A DNA stretch of 64,000 bases. Source: Whalleya microplaca. Its lineage: Eukaryota; Ascomycota; Sordariomycetes; Xylariales; Xylariaceae. Under the pieces are notes generated by a model, which worked only from the letters and a program-made list of their open reading frames with translations, was not told where the DNA came from and did no database searches. Where the stretch lies: contig MU385718.1 of NCBI GenBank assembly GCA_022497155.1, positions 868,001 through 932,000 of the forward strand, read 5' to 3'. The translations under genes and the position numbers were made by a program. Of the stretch, positions 38,401-48,008 are shown one piece after another; position 1 is the first letter of the stretch; every line of letters starts with the position of its first letter.

Positions 38401-39843
38401 TCTCGTAACGAATCAACCTCGAGCTACACAATTCAAGGAGAGGCCCAACGAAGGTAGGTATATTCGATATACTTGGCCCCAGTGATCGATTCATCAAGAG
38501 GCGCGTCCACGTGACAAGTACAGGAATGGAGACTACCAGGCTTTGGCTCTGAGTTACCAGAAGCAGCAGTTGCAAGAACCCCTGAAAATCTACGCGCTCC
38601 GGGTCGTTGGGCAGAACAGCAAAACGACGATCCATATAATTTCCAAAGAACGAGATCATCTAAAAGCGTTTAGCTGCATTGGATACAATGGTTTAGGGGG
38701 GTGGCTAAACTGACCTCAGATAGCTTCTTAGAAAACTGATATTTATCATCGTCGAGATCCTCTGGATTAGTCACAGACCACTCAAAAAGTTGTCTGAATA
38801 GGATAGTATATTCTGGAGCATAGAGGGGGACGACAAGATCCAAGAACTCCTGATCCACGAAACTTGTACGAGAGTAGAGCGAATGCATAGCTTCCAATGA
38901 GGCCTGTAACAGACAATCAGCGACTTATAGTGGTGTTGACAGCTACGCTGCTTACCTTCTGGACCTCGACGTGAGAAGCACGGAGACCTTCACATAGAAC
39001 CGGTACACATCCAGTGGCACTGACAGCGTTCGGGATAACCCACGGCATAAGCGAGTAGATCACGGCGAGGGCTCTAACCGCGCAATTGCGCAACTCCTCG
39101 TTATGCTGGACGTCCCCAGACAAGCATTGGCGCAGCAGACCTGTAACTCTTCCAAGCCAGCCCTCGTCCCCACATCTGACTTCGGGCCCTGCTTGTCGGT
39201 TGGGGAAAGTCTCGGCCAAGACAGCAGCAGGCGTGTATATCTCGACTGAGGCCTTGCTAAGGACACCTTCGCGGACAGAAACCACCGTGTCTTCGCCGTT
39301 GAATATGTCCTCCGACAGCATCTCTAGAATACTTAGGACGAGCTCCTTGTGCACAACAGAATCGGGCATTTGCCACAGCTGGACAAGCAACGAATCCATG
39401 TCCATCCAGGTACCGACCCAGCTCCTCTTCGCCACCTCAACCCACAGCAGAGCAATCTTGTTTCGCAAATAGGGAGGGTCGTCTCTCGAGACGTTTTGGG
39501 AAAGCTCCAGGACGCAGTGGCGCAATGTGGCAGCCTGGGACTCGGAGTAGTCGGCCCATTTGTGTTTGATTGCATGCTCGAGTAGCGAGAGGGCATAATG
39601 TCGCACGACGGGAGGTTGGCTCTGATCGGAAGCGAGACGAAAGCCGTGCGAGGGAGCTTCCTGGGTGTGCTTCACCTCTTCGAGGAAGATTTGGGCTTCC
39701 TTACGAGCGTCATTAGGCGAGTATGGATTGTAGACGACCTCTAGAGCTTCGTGAATCTTGGGCAGAACTGCCATGTTCTCAGGGTTGGCACCAAAGCCTG
39801 CGCCGCCCGTTCCCATGTTTCCTTCAATCGCCTGGGCAGCCAT
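35483..39843 (-). CDS. MSN5: Exportin-5 / Msn5-type karyopherin
   Basis: An importin-beta family exportin; yeast Msn5 exports phosphorylated proteins such as Far1, Mig1 and Swi6, and animal exportin-5 carries pre-miRNA and tRNA. Eleven exons join in frame: 39843-38956, 38903-38715, 38659-38182, 38133-38015, 37963-37892, 37838-37614, 37553-37450, 37394-37136, 37085-36943, 36888-36287 and 36234-35483, giving 1276 aa. Most introns show CTAAC branch sites. The N-terminal HEAT region carries the Ran-binding features (RHYALSLLEHAIKHKW, LRNKIALLWVEVAKRSW), followed by the exportin-1/5-type domain. HEAT repeats continue to about residue 1210. The tail (after RRPARSKMAQQF) is Gly/Pro-rich and disordered. 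Length fits the family (about 1200 aa). Confidence 0.93.
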
Positions 39844-40086
39844 CGTAGGGTTTCAGCTGGTGCAGTCGGGGCGACGGCGATCTTGGAGGGGTTGGGCGGG
39901 GAGCTGTCGGTCTCTGTGACTGCAGCTAGTCGTGAATCATGGGGCAAGTTGGGGCTACTCGAGATATCTAGCTATGTGAGTCGGCGCACATGGGAATATG
40001 TCGGTTGGTTAGGAAGAACAGTCAGCTCGTCGAGTTAGTCACTCGAGTTAGTCAGTTGACGTGGTACTGGTACTAGTATACCTAGG

Positions 40087-40121
40087 TACGGGCACGGGTA
40101 CGGGCACGGGTACGGGCACGG
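40087..40121. repeat. 12-bp GGTACGGGCACG minisatellite
   Basis: About three copies of a 12-bp unit upstream of the exportin gene. Confidence 0.85.
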
Positions 40122-40162
40122 AGCGCGGGGGGTATCAAGAATCGGGAATCGGGAATCAATGT

Positions 40163-40210
40163 TCAAGAATCAAGAGTCAAGAGTCAAGAGTCAAGAGTCA
40201 AGAGTCAAGA
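40163..40210. repeat. 7-bp AAGAGTC tandem repeat
   Basis: About six copies of AAGAGTC, the first slightly diverged, immediately beside the 12-bp array. Confidence 0.9.
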
Positions 40211-40265
40211 AAGCAATCAAGTCAGACCTCGAGGTTTGTAGGTAAGGTGATCGGTGGCACGCGTG

Positions 40266-40331
40266 CGGGTGTGGGTGTGGGTGTGGGTATGGGCATTGGG
40301 CATGGGGCATGGGGCATGGGCATGGGTATGG
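40266..40331. repeat. GTGGGT / GGGCAT G-rich tandem repeat
   Basis: A G-rich array that changes from GTGTGG to GGGCATG units. The runs of three and four Gs at regular spacing could form a G-quadruplex on the plus strand. Confidence 0.8.
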
Positions 40332-43261
40332 ATATATCTGATCTATATGTGACTTAGACTGATGCTAAGTACTATGCGCGCTTGTGGTCTTTTTTAATGA
40401 AATTGCGTGAGGGAGGGTGTTACGGCGTACAACACAGCGACAAAAGGCTGCCAGAGGTTAGAAGTATGTCAAAAGGTTGCTTCAGCCTTGGCATTCACCA
40501 TGACGGCTTGTTCAACCTTAAAATCAGGCCAGGCACCTGCCTGGTGGAAGTACTTATTAGGTACGTACCTACCGCCACTGTCTGCGGTTTGCTGCACAGC
40601 TTACAGCTTACAACTTACACTCCATAAAAGGCCGCCTTATACCTATTCACTATTATATAGGATTATATTCTGTTCTATTCCGTATCAATAAATAAAATAA
40701 ATGCAATGGAAGGGCTTCTTGCTATTATAGATGCATCACAGGTATATGCAACCATGAAAATAACAAGATTTAACTATTCTGTTCTATAACTTCCGTTCAA
40801 TATCCCACCATTCTAATTTCTAACAATAACCAAACAATGCCACCATTCGAGGCAATGTGACCCTTAGCTGTATAATATCAATGTCACCCTCCCTCGAGCA
40901 AACAAACTCGGACGACCAACTACACGTAAAAATGCAGATGTAAATGTCTCTTAAAACATGGCATGTCTAGAATACTAGCCGAAATATTACGTCGTCGGTC
41001 CTTTCTCTTTAAGTAACAAGAATTGGGTTCTCTTAGCTTACCTTGCTCCTTTCTGTGCACGAGACAGTTGTTACCGGTAAGGACATCCCAAAAGGCCAAG
41101 TTTTCTTGTCGCAACGGAAAGCAGGGCTTAGCTGTCTCCAACCGACTTGCAGAGGGCATTGATAGTTATACTAGTAATCGTTTGGCCCCGGTTCGGTCCT
41201 GCAATATTTGCTCGTGGTTATAAATAGCATCAACGTGTGACTACCATACTTTCCCTCGTCGTGACGGGCTCCAGTAAGATCTTGATTACAAATTTACAAT
41301 CGATATAGAATCGCCTATAGGTATTGATAGAGTAAGTAAATGCAGACTGTAGCTAGGCGCAGGGATGGCCCGACCATTTCGGTCAGGCTGATGTCTCTAG
41401 TTTCGAGTACCTGATTGTGTATGCGTATGGAGACAGAAGCTGGTAATGTCACGGACTTCTTATCGCTTTAGAGAATAATTAAAACTGCCAAAGTGACAAT
41501 GGCTGCTACATGATCCCTAGTGACCTCGCAGGCTGGACTGAAAGAACTGAGATTAAGGGGCTTGTGCTGGCCTTTGGGAAGAGTTCGATTATTCTTTTGG
41601 GACTTCTTTTGAAAGTTGTATGAGATCAGTGTTAGACCAGTTGAGACACACTCGAATTGTCATTTAGCTGCTGCATGTTGTTCACCATGATCGTTCTCTT
41701 ATAGTCAATATCTTATCTTATCTGTGATATCTACTGTATAATCTGTATCATTCTTAACCCCTCGACACCTACTTAGGTATGTAGTATTTATCCGATTTCT
41801 TACGACTACAGAGACATACATATATAGGTGGTGGACAATATGTTTTATGCGTCACGAGTGTTAAGGAAAAGAATATAAAGACACATACGGAAAAGGTGAT
41901 AGCCAATATACATCCACATGATTAACCTACTTAAGTACCCAAGTTTGACTTCAGGAAGTTATGTAACATGAACTGGCTTTGTCTACTAATGATATTATCA
42001 GGTATCTTGTGAGAATATTATCGCAGAGATAAGGTCATTTTCATAGACCCATTCCTTGTAATCTGATCGGGAAAATAAATAGAGCACAGGGCTTATAGGG
42101 AATGCTCATTGATGAGCCAATTGAACATTGAATTGACTAGTAACTGGGAAGCCATGACACAATGCAAGCAGGAAAGAAAGAAACAAGTAAGCCCCATACG
42201 TACCTTCTCAACTCTATGCACTTGGTAGTTTAAGATCTGCTGTATATATTAGTGCAACTCCCTCACGAGCTCAACTAGCGAAGATACCCTCGATCGTTCT
42301 TTCTACATGCCAAAGCTTATACAGAATAGAAATCCATATCGTGTTCTCAACAATAAAGTTATTTTTAACATTCTTGCCAGTTCCATGGACACGGAAAACC
42401 ATATATCATGTCGCCGTCGCCGTATGTGAGTTTTATTAAGGAGCTCTAAAAAAGGCCTGGTGTTTGTTAAGATAGTATCTCAAATCATCATATTCATATT
42501 AATCCTTAAACAGTTCGGTGATCTGTTCCATTCATGTATGTTTTACTTTGTAGACCTAGTATTGACATTGCCTATACTTTAAATCTTGATGGAAGCACAG
42601 AGGCCTCGGACCATAATCTTCCGTAGAAAGATGATCGACAAGACTATGGGAATAGTCTGTACTACATGCTTCAAATTCAGGAAATGCGTAGGCTGAGGTA
42701 GTTCCTTATCAGTTTCTATCCCTAATAAAAGTCCTATTGTATTCCAATCAACCTCAATTGAAACTGATTCGAGGGACTAGACCTATACAAAGCATGTTTT
42801 GCCCGGTGTTACACTAAGCCATACCAAGCCATACCAAGTCACACAACATTAGCCTAGAGTTCATCCACCTGACCACTCGACGCCACGTGGATTGATAACA
42901 GAAACCAATCTTCATTGATCCGTTTAGACTATCGGTTGGGTTGGGTCCATTGAGTCCTACAAATAATAAAAGATGCGTTAAGCTGAATCTCAAGCATTGG
43001 GATAGATGGCAGTGGCAATAACTCTTTTGTACACTGGTTGCCTAATATAAAACCTCGGGCCAATCATAAAGAGCATGTCTTTTGCTCTAGAACTTTATCA
43101 GAATCCGAGATCGAGGAGGTTGTCGGCTTATGTGGCCCAATGTGGCTGCAGACGAGAATTGTCGAATTTTGTATATGGAGCCTAGCTACCTAGTATTTCA
43201 ATTTACGGCGCGGAGGAGCGTCCAAACCGAAGCCGGCCCTAGGAGAAGGTTCACGTGCTGA

Positions 43262-43280
43262 GGCCGGAATCATTCCGGCC
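43262..43280. promoter_or_regulatory. CGGAA-N3-TTCCG palindrome 1
   Basis: GGCCGGAATCATTCCGGCC is a perfect 19-bp palindrome about 690 bp upstream of the IDO ATG. CGG/CCG inverted half-sites are typical of Zn2Cys6 dimer binding sites. Confidence 0.6.
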
Positions 43281-43689
43281 ACGGCCGGCCTTCGCCGGTT
43301 TTGGTGGAAAGAAGCTCCACTTTTCCCATCTTCTGCCGAGGGAGCGACAGCCTATCTTGCTGAGAGATGAACTTTATTTACGTAACTTCAATCGGCATAT
43401 AATATTCTCCTTTTCAGATATCGTCGTCGATACTACTATATCTTAGGATTCATACTGTTCTAATGCGAAGTGAGATTGCACTCGAATGGAACCCCTTTTC
43501 ACCGTATCTAGATCACCTTGGATTGTGACAGGTGAAATATGAATCTTCGATATGTGTGTTACTACTATCATGAGTGTATCTCATCGCACAGTTCAGTTGT
43601 TTATCAGTGCCCTTGAGGGTGGAGGGGACCAGTTGTCTCCATTCTGATCGCAGAATACACGTCATCAACCCGAATTCGGGTCTTGGTGT

Positions 43690-43714
43690 TGAGGCCGGAA
43701 CAGTTCCGGCCTCA
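43690..43714. promoter_or_regulatory. CGGAA-N3-TTCCG palindrome 2
   Basis: A perfect 25-bp palindrome centred at 43702 with core GGCCGGAACAGTTCCGGCC, about 250 bp upstream of the IDO ATG. Confidence 0.6.
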
Positions 43715-43718
43715 GTAC

Positions 43719-43762
43719 TAAGATGCAAAGTGTCACCGAGATACCAAGTGTCACTAAGATAC
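43719..43762. repeat. AAGTGTCAC / AAGATAC short tandem repeat in IDO promoter
   Basis: Two and a half imperfect copies of an 18-bp unit containing AAGTGTCAC and AAGATAC, directly after palindrome 2. Confidence 0.7.
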
Positions 43763-43805
43763 GAGCTCAACACTCAACCCCCGCCGACCTCCGGTAATAC
43801 ACTGG

Positions 43806-43826
43806 TGGCCGGAACGATTCCGGCCA
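43806..43826. promoter_or_regulatory. CGGAA-N3-TTCCG palindrome 3
   Basis: A 21-bp inverted repeat, TGGCCGGAA and TTCCGGCCA around a 3-bp centre, about 140 bp upstream of the IDO ATG, in core promoter range. Confidence 0.6.
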
Positions 43827-43964
43827 AGGTGTATATTAGCACGCGAAACCCCGTACTGACCCCGCCCCCAAACTTAAACCTTTTCCTCATCTCAACCTTT
43901 CACAGCGCCTATATTTCAAATCCATATCCTAAGAACATCAGTTCCGATTTTCACAATCAACAAC

Positions 43965-46066
43965 ATGCTTATCCCTAAGACCTCCTTTGAAGTCCTCGAA
44001 GACTCTAAGCCAGATGATGTCTCACTCCCGGCATTCATGGTCTCGACATCCCGAGGCTTCCTGGCACGCATGGACCCTATCGTCGTCCTGCCACCGGAGT
44101 TTGACGCTGTCGAGACCCTGCTCCAAGCTAGTAAGTGACATTCAGAGTCCTTTATTATCCTCTCTGTTCTGGTCCAAGAGCAAGATTTCCTTATAGGGGC
44201 CTAGTCGGCAATCGCATGCTACAGAGATAAGCCTTAGAACTCTCGAGATAAGGATCAGGACGCCCGATACCTCACAAGACTGCCTCCAATGAGATAATAC
44301 TGACTCCTGATGTTGCAGTGCCTGTCCGGACTCAGTCAGGCAAGCCCGGACTGCTTGCTACTGGCGAGTTGGGTGACGCCGTACTGAAAGACCTTCCAGA
44401 CTTGACCGACAAGATTGAGGAGTACCGTGCTAACCTTCCTGTGATGAATGCCCTTTACCGCGACTACTCTTTTCTAGCTTCGGCATTTTTACTAGAGCCA
44501 TGCCATATGAGGTTCATCAAGGGCGAGCCTTACGGACTAGGGAGGTCCTTCCTTCCGGCTCAGCTATCTCGTCCCATTGTTCGTTGTGCTGAACTGTAAG
44601 TCATAACAACATCTACTTGTACTATCTCAAACTTCTCATGACTTTTCGTAGCGCCGGCTTCAAGCCGTTCATGGAGTACGCTGGTTCATATGCTCTCTTC
44701 AATTATCGTCTCCAGGATCCAAATGCAGGTCTTGAATATAACAACCTGCGTCTGATTCGCGCTTTTGAGCACGGTTTAGACCCCACGTCTTCGGAGGCTG
44801 GATTCGTTCTTGTCCATGTTGACATGGTAAAGAACTCCGGCCCGCTGGTAGACGGCACAATGTCGTGCCTTCAGGCACTTGCCGGCGCTGATAGTCCGGG
44901 GTCTTCGGCCCAGCCACAGCGCAAGGCCTTCAATGAAGGCTTGCGTACTGTCGTCAACACCATGCAGAAGGTCAACAACGTCATGGAGACTATGTGGATG
45001 AAATCCAAGCCACGATCGTACACAAGTTTCCGTACTTTCATCTTCGGCATCACTTCGCAGTCCATGTTTCCTGATGGCGTCGTGTACGAGGGCGTCAACG
45101 ACGGCAAGCCGTTGAGTTTCAGGGGTGAGAGTGGCGCCAATGACACTATGATTCCACTGATGGTACGTATAAGCCCCTACGGTTTGAGCCCCTGGATCTC
45201 TGTACAGGTCTATTTCAAGCTTCTTTGAATCTCTTGATCTACAGCAGCTAATCGTTAGCAGTAAGTGTAATAATCATACTATATTATTTCGGTATATTTC
45301 TCCGTCCGTAGACGCGGAAATATGTTGGACTTTATGGACAGGTGGGCTTCAGAAGCTAACACAATATGTTCCACTACAACAGGGACAATTTACTGCAGGT
45401 CCAGATGCCGGACACGCCCCTCACAGAGATTCTGCGAGACTTCAGAGACTACCGACCAAGCAACCATCGCCAGTTCCTCGTTGAAATTAAGAAGTGCTCC
45501 GAAGAACTAGGCACGAAGGATTTTGCTCTCGCCGTCGGTGTCGAACGTACCTCGTCCATGACGGATGAGGACATGGATTTGGTGAAAGAGTCTCGACGCC
45601 TTTGGCTCCAGGCCTTGAACCAGGTCCGTGATTTCAGGTGGCGCCATTGGTGTTTTGCTCGCGAGTACATCCTTAAACAGACGTCTCACCCCACTGCCAC
45701 TGGGGGTAGTCCCATTGGTAAGTGACTTTCAGAGCCACCCCATTCCTCCCTATTTCAGGAGTAGCAAATACCTTTTAGGGTATGTTCGGAAGTCGAAAGC
45801 TCCTGAAACAGCTCTCAGGACTCCCGATAACTAGCCCAACTATTCAATACGAGTAAATACTGACTCCCGATGCTGCAGTTACATGGCTGCCAAACCAACT
45901 GCAGGCTGTCATGGAAGAGATGACTGAGATTTCCGACAGTGTGGGCGCGCAAGCTGGCCCAATGGAACTAGGCCCTGAAATCCAAGACATCATGGACCTT
46001 GTCGAGCGACAGAGGCAGAGCCTTCGCAAAGAGGTGGAGAAATATTGCCAGGAGCGCGGCATGTAG
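43965..46066 (+). CDS. Indoleamine 2,3-dioxygenase-like protein
   Basis: IDO is a heme enzyme that opens the indole ring of tryptophan to N-formylkynurenine, feeding NAD synthesis or tryptophan breakdown. Clear exons are 43965-44130, 44319-44595, 44652-45162, 45383-45717 and 45879-46066, about 492 aa. Family blocks are FNYRLQDP, FGITSQSMFPDGVVYEGV, LSFRGESGAND, MPDTPLTEILRDFRDYRPSNHRQFL and FRWRHWCFAREYIL with the proximal heme His (about residue 406), then TGGSP. The 45162/45383 junction is short of two bases: exon 3 ends in phase 0 but exon 4 needs phase 2. A 2-nt exon (CA, 45259-45260) between a TTAG and a GTAAGT would repair it; an indel is the alternative. Introns 44131-44318 and 45718-45878 are related to each other. 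An overlapping BNA2-type biosynthetic role cannot be separated from a catabolic one. Confidence 0.85.
44131..44318 (+). mobile_element. Introner-like intron, copy 1 (IDO intron 1)
   Basis: This 188-nt spliceosomal intron starts GTAAGTGACATTCAGAGTCC and ends ACTGACTCCTGATGTTGCAG. Both ends match the 45718-45878 intron of the same gene almost base for base, and a CAGGACGCCCGATA block near its 3' third matches CAGGACTCCCGATA there. The CTGAC in the tail is the likely branch site. Confidence 0.7.
45718..45878 (+). mobile_element. Introner-like intron, copy 2 (last IDO intron)
   Basis: This 161-nt intron starts GTAAGTGACTTTCAGAGCCA and ends ACTGACTCCCGATGCTGCAG. Its head differs from copy 1 at 3 of 20 bases and its tail at 2 of 20. 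The internal region is partly alignable. Such similarity is not expected of independent introns. Confidence 0.7.
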
Positions 46067-47000
46067 CCGGTTCTCGAGAGCCAATATCAGCCATGCAGTA
46101 CTGTCGCCGCATCTTCTCGTCCAAAATCACCTTGGTGTCAATGCTTAAACTCACACTTTTCAAAGCTACCTCGTTGTTTTTTGTAGTTAGAAGATTGAGT
46201 TTTTACTTCGACAGCACTGATCCCCGAGGGGACCTTGCGCTTAGAAATATTGATTTAGTATAATACACGCAATATATTCATGTAGCCGATCTTCGTCCTC
46301 GAGGCTGCTGCTGCGCGTTCTAGCGTGAGAAGACGAAGTAGCCAAACTCAAGTACGTGTTGTATGGTTTCCTCTAATTTATCAAGCAGGTTGGCGGCACC
46401 GCTAGAAAAACACCAAGCCACACTAGACGCCATTAGTCTCTTGTAGATAGTACAAGCGTCACCGCTCTGACCTTCATTATCACGAAAGTTTACGATAGCG
46501 AAGTCATGGAGCTGTTGAATTTGATCACTTCTCGTGTTCTAAAGAGATGATAACAGTTGACAATGGCTTGAACATGCGATTTATTTCATCTACCATGTCT
46601 TGGGTATCTGGCACGATGAGGCAGTGAAAGGCTTCTTCCCGATGACCGTCAGGTTTGATGCGTACCTACAGGGTCTTGGTTACAGCTTCTAGAAGCCTTC
46701 TTTGATAAAGCCTTTTACGACGGATAATGACAATGGCACGGGACTAGGCTATCATCTCGGAACATAACTTCAAGGATATATAAGTAACCCTTTTTCTTAA
46801 TTCTTTCCCACTGACCTTAATTGCAGGAATGGTCCTGAGGCGCACGAGAGTTAAAGATGGTGTGCGTGCAAAAAGAACAAGAGGAAAAAGAAAAGACTGG
46901 CGCAAAAATAAAACTGTAATAATAATCGGCGAGTGCTCATTCATTTATTAAACTTAGTTTCCAGGACTATATGTTTGGTGCCTCCCATCACTTCAATTGA
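46067..47000. other. Intergenic, no intact gene
   Basis: IDO 3' flank followed by AT-rich sequence. Short frames are broken by stops. The upstream exon(s) of the next reading frame, if they exist, should be here, but I could not find a convincing start. Confidence 0.5.
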
Positions 47001-48008
47001 AAATTTTCGACTCCATCTTTACCAGAAAATGATATCTACAAATGGGGTCCTTACCTTACAACACGCACTCTCTTATACCTACATCTCAATCTGCGAGATC
47101 AAAACGCCGACATCTCCAAAGGTGATATCCGTCTTCAGCTTTACAATATCTTCCCCGGGGCGTTGAACGTCACCGAATTCCGATATCGTTCCCACCTTCT
47201 TTTTCTGGTCAACGAAATGCCACATGCTCTCTGGCCTCAAATCGTGGGTGGCGTACCCATTGCAATCTCAGACGGAAACAACACACGAGGTCGTACTGTG
47301 AGATTACCGGAGCTACCCCTTGGAAATTTGACTATATCCATCTGTAAGGAGGACTTTGATGTCGATACCTTCCCTGACACCCTCCTTCGCGGGCTGGCAT
47401 CTGATATCAACGCCTATTTCCAAAGCGCCTTACCAAATGTTCGCATTATCGAGGTTTTGTTCACCTGCGAACGTAGCTTCTATATTGTCCTCGATGACAG
47501 CATCCAAATCGGCGCTATCAGTGGCATATTACCTGGGACAATTGCAAATTGCCCTACCGCATATCTGAAAGAACTTCAGCTTCATAGGCTCCTGTCGGCG
47601 CATTTGCCCATTGAGACTCATGGAGATGTTGGGGATCTTTCTCGTCAGGCTACCCCGGGGGACAAGCTCCCATGGCCGGCTTGTCATATCGATATCTCGC
47701 ACTCACGCAATAGGGAGGGCCATACTATGATGAAGTCTGTCAAGCTTGAATCATCATCGCACCCCTCACAAGACCTCCGCTATGTAGTGTACAACTGGTC
47801 ATTCATGGGCCAGCCGGAACACACTCAATACCGATTTCAGCCGCAGGATGTCGCATGCGGCTCTGTTGTTCAAAGTTCCGATGGTGTTGTTTTAGGGTTC
47901 TATCGATACTATATTGCAGATGGAAAATGGGGAGGCTTCTTGGTTTCAATAAGCGCGAGTGAGGTAGTCGAGAACAGAGCTCTGCAAAGCAACACCTTAC
48001 CAATCTAA
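47001..48008 (+). CDS. Orphan reading frame, start not resolved (fragment or 3' exon)
   Basis: The frame is open from just after a TGA at 46998-47000 to a TAA at 48006-48008, about 335 codons, with no in-frame ATG before the region of apparent protein character (IYKWGPYL, LYLHLNLRDQNADI, FPGALNVTEFRYRSHLLFLVNEMPHALWP, VPIAISDGNN). The protein looks globular, with mixed composition and Trp/His blocks such as LPWPACHIDISHSRN and YVVYNWSFMGQPEHTQYRF. I do not recognise it. A TTTACCAG acceptor at 47018-47025 could mark the start of a 3' exon (coding from 47026, phase 2), but no matching upstream exon is clear. It is either the last exon of a gene with a cryptic first exon, or the 3' remnant of a broken gene. 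Confidence 0.45.
   Translation, partial: KFSTPSLPENDIYKWGPYLTTRTLLYLHLNLRDQNADISKGDIRLQLYNIFPGALNVTEFRYRSHLLFLVNEMPHALWPQIVGGVPIAISDGNNTRGRTVRLPELPLGNLTISICKEDFDVDTFPDTLLRGLASDINAYFQSALPNVRIIEVLFTCERSFYIVLDDSIQIGAISGILPGTIANCPTAYLKELQLHRLLSAHLPIETHGDVGDLSRQATPGDKLPWPACHIDISHSRNREGHTMMKSVKLESSSHPSQDLRYVVYNWSFMGQPEHTQYRFQPQDVACGSVVQSSDGVVLGFYRYYIADGKWGGFLVSISASEVVENRALQSNTLPI

Larger units (their letters stand above)
39844..43964. other. 4-kb gene-free region with minisatellites; IDO promoter at right end
   Basis: Left part (40060-40340): three adjacent tandem arrays, described separately. Middle (40380-43200): AT-rich DNA with no supported gene. Right part (43200-43964): promoter of the indoleamine dioxygenase gene, with a CACGTG box at 43253-43258, three CGGAA-N3-TTCCG palindromes and an AAGTGTCAC tandem repeat. 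An open frame at 43574-43978 overlaps the IDO start in another frame and is not supported. Confidence 0.6.

Noticed and set aside
40061..40357. 98-aa frame across tandem repeats, and the question of a CRISPR array
   Set aside because: Gly/Thr and Ser/Gln repeats are translated minisatellites; units are contiguous without spacers, and this is a eukaryotic genome.
43574..43978. 134-aa frame ending just after the IDO start codon
   Set aside because: Spans the palindromes and tandem repeats of the promoter, no protein features; not treated as an upstream ORF without transcript data.
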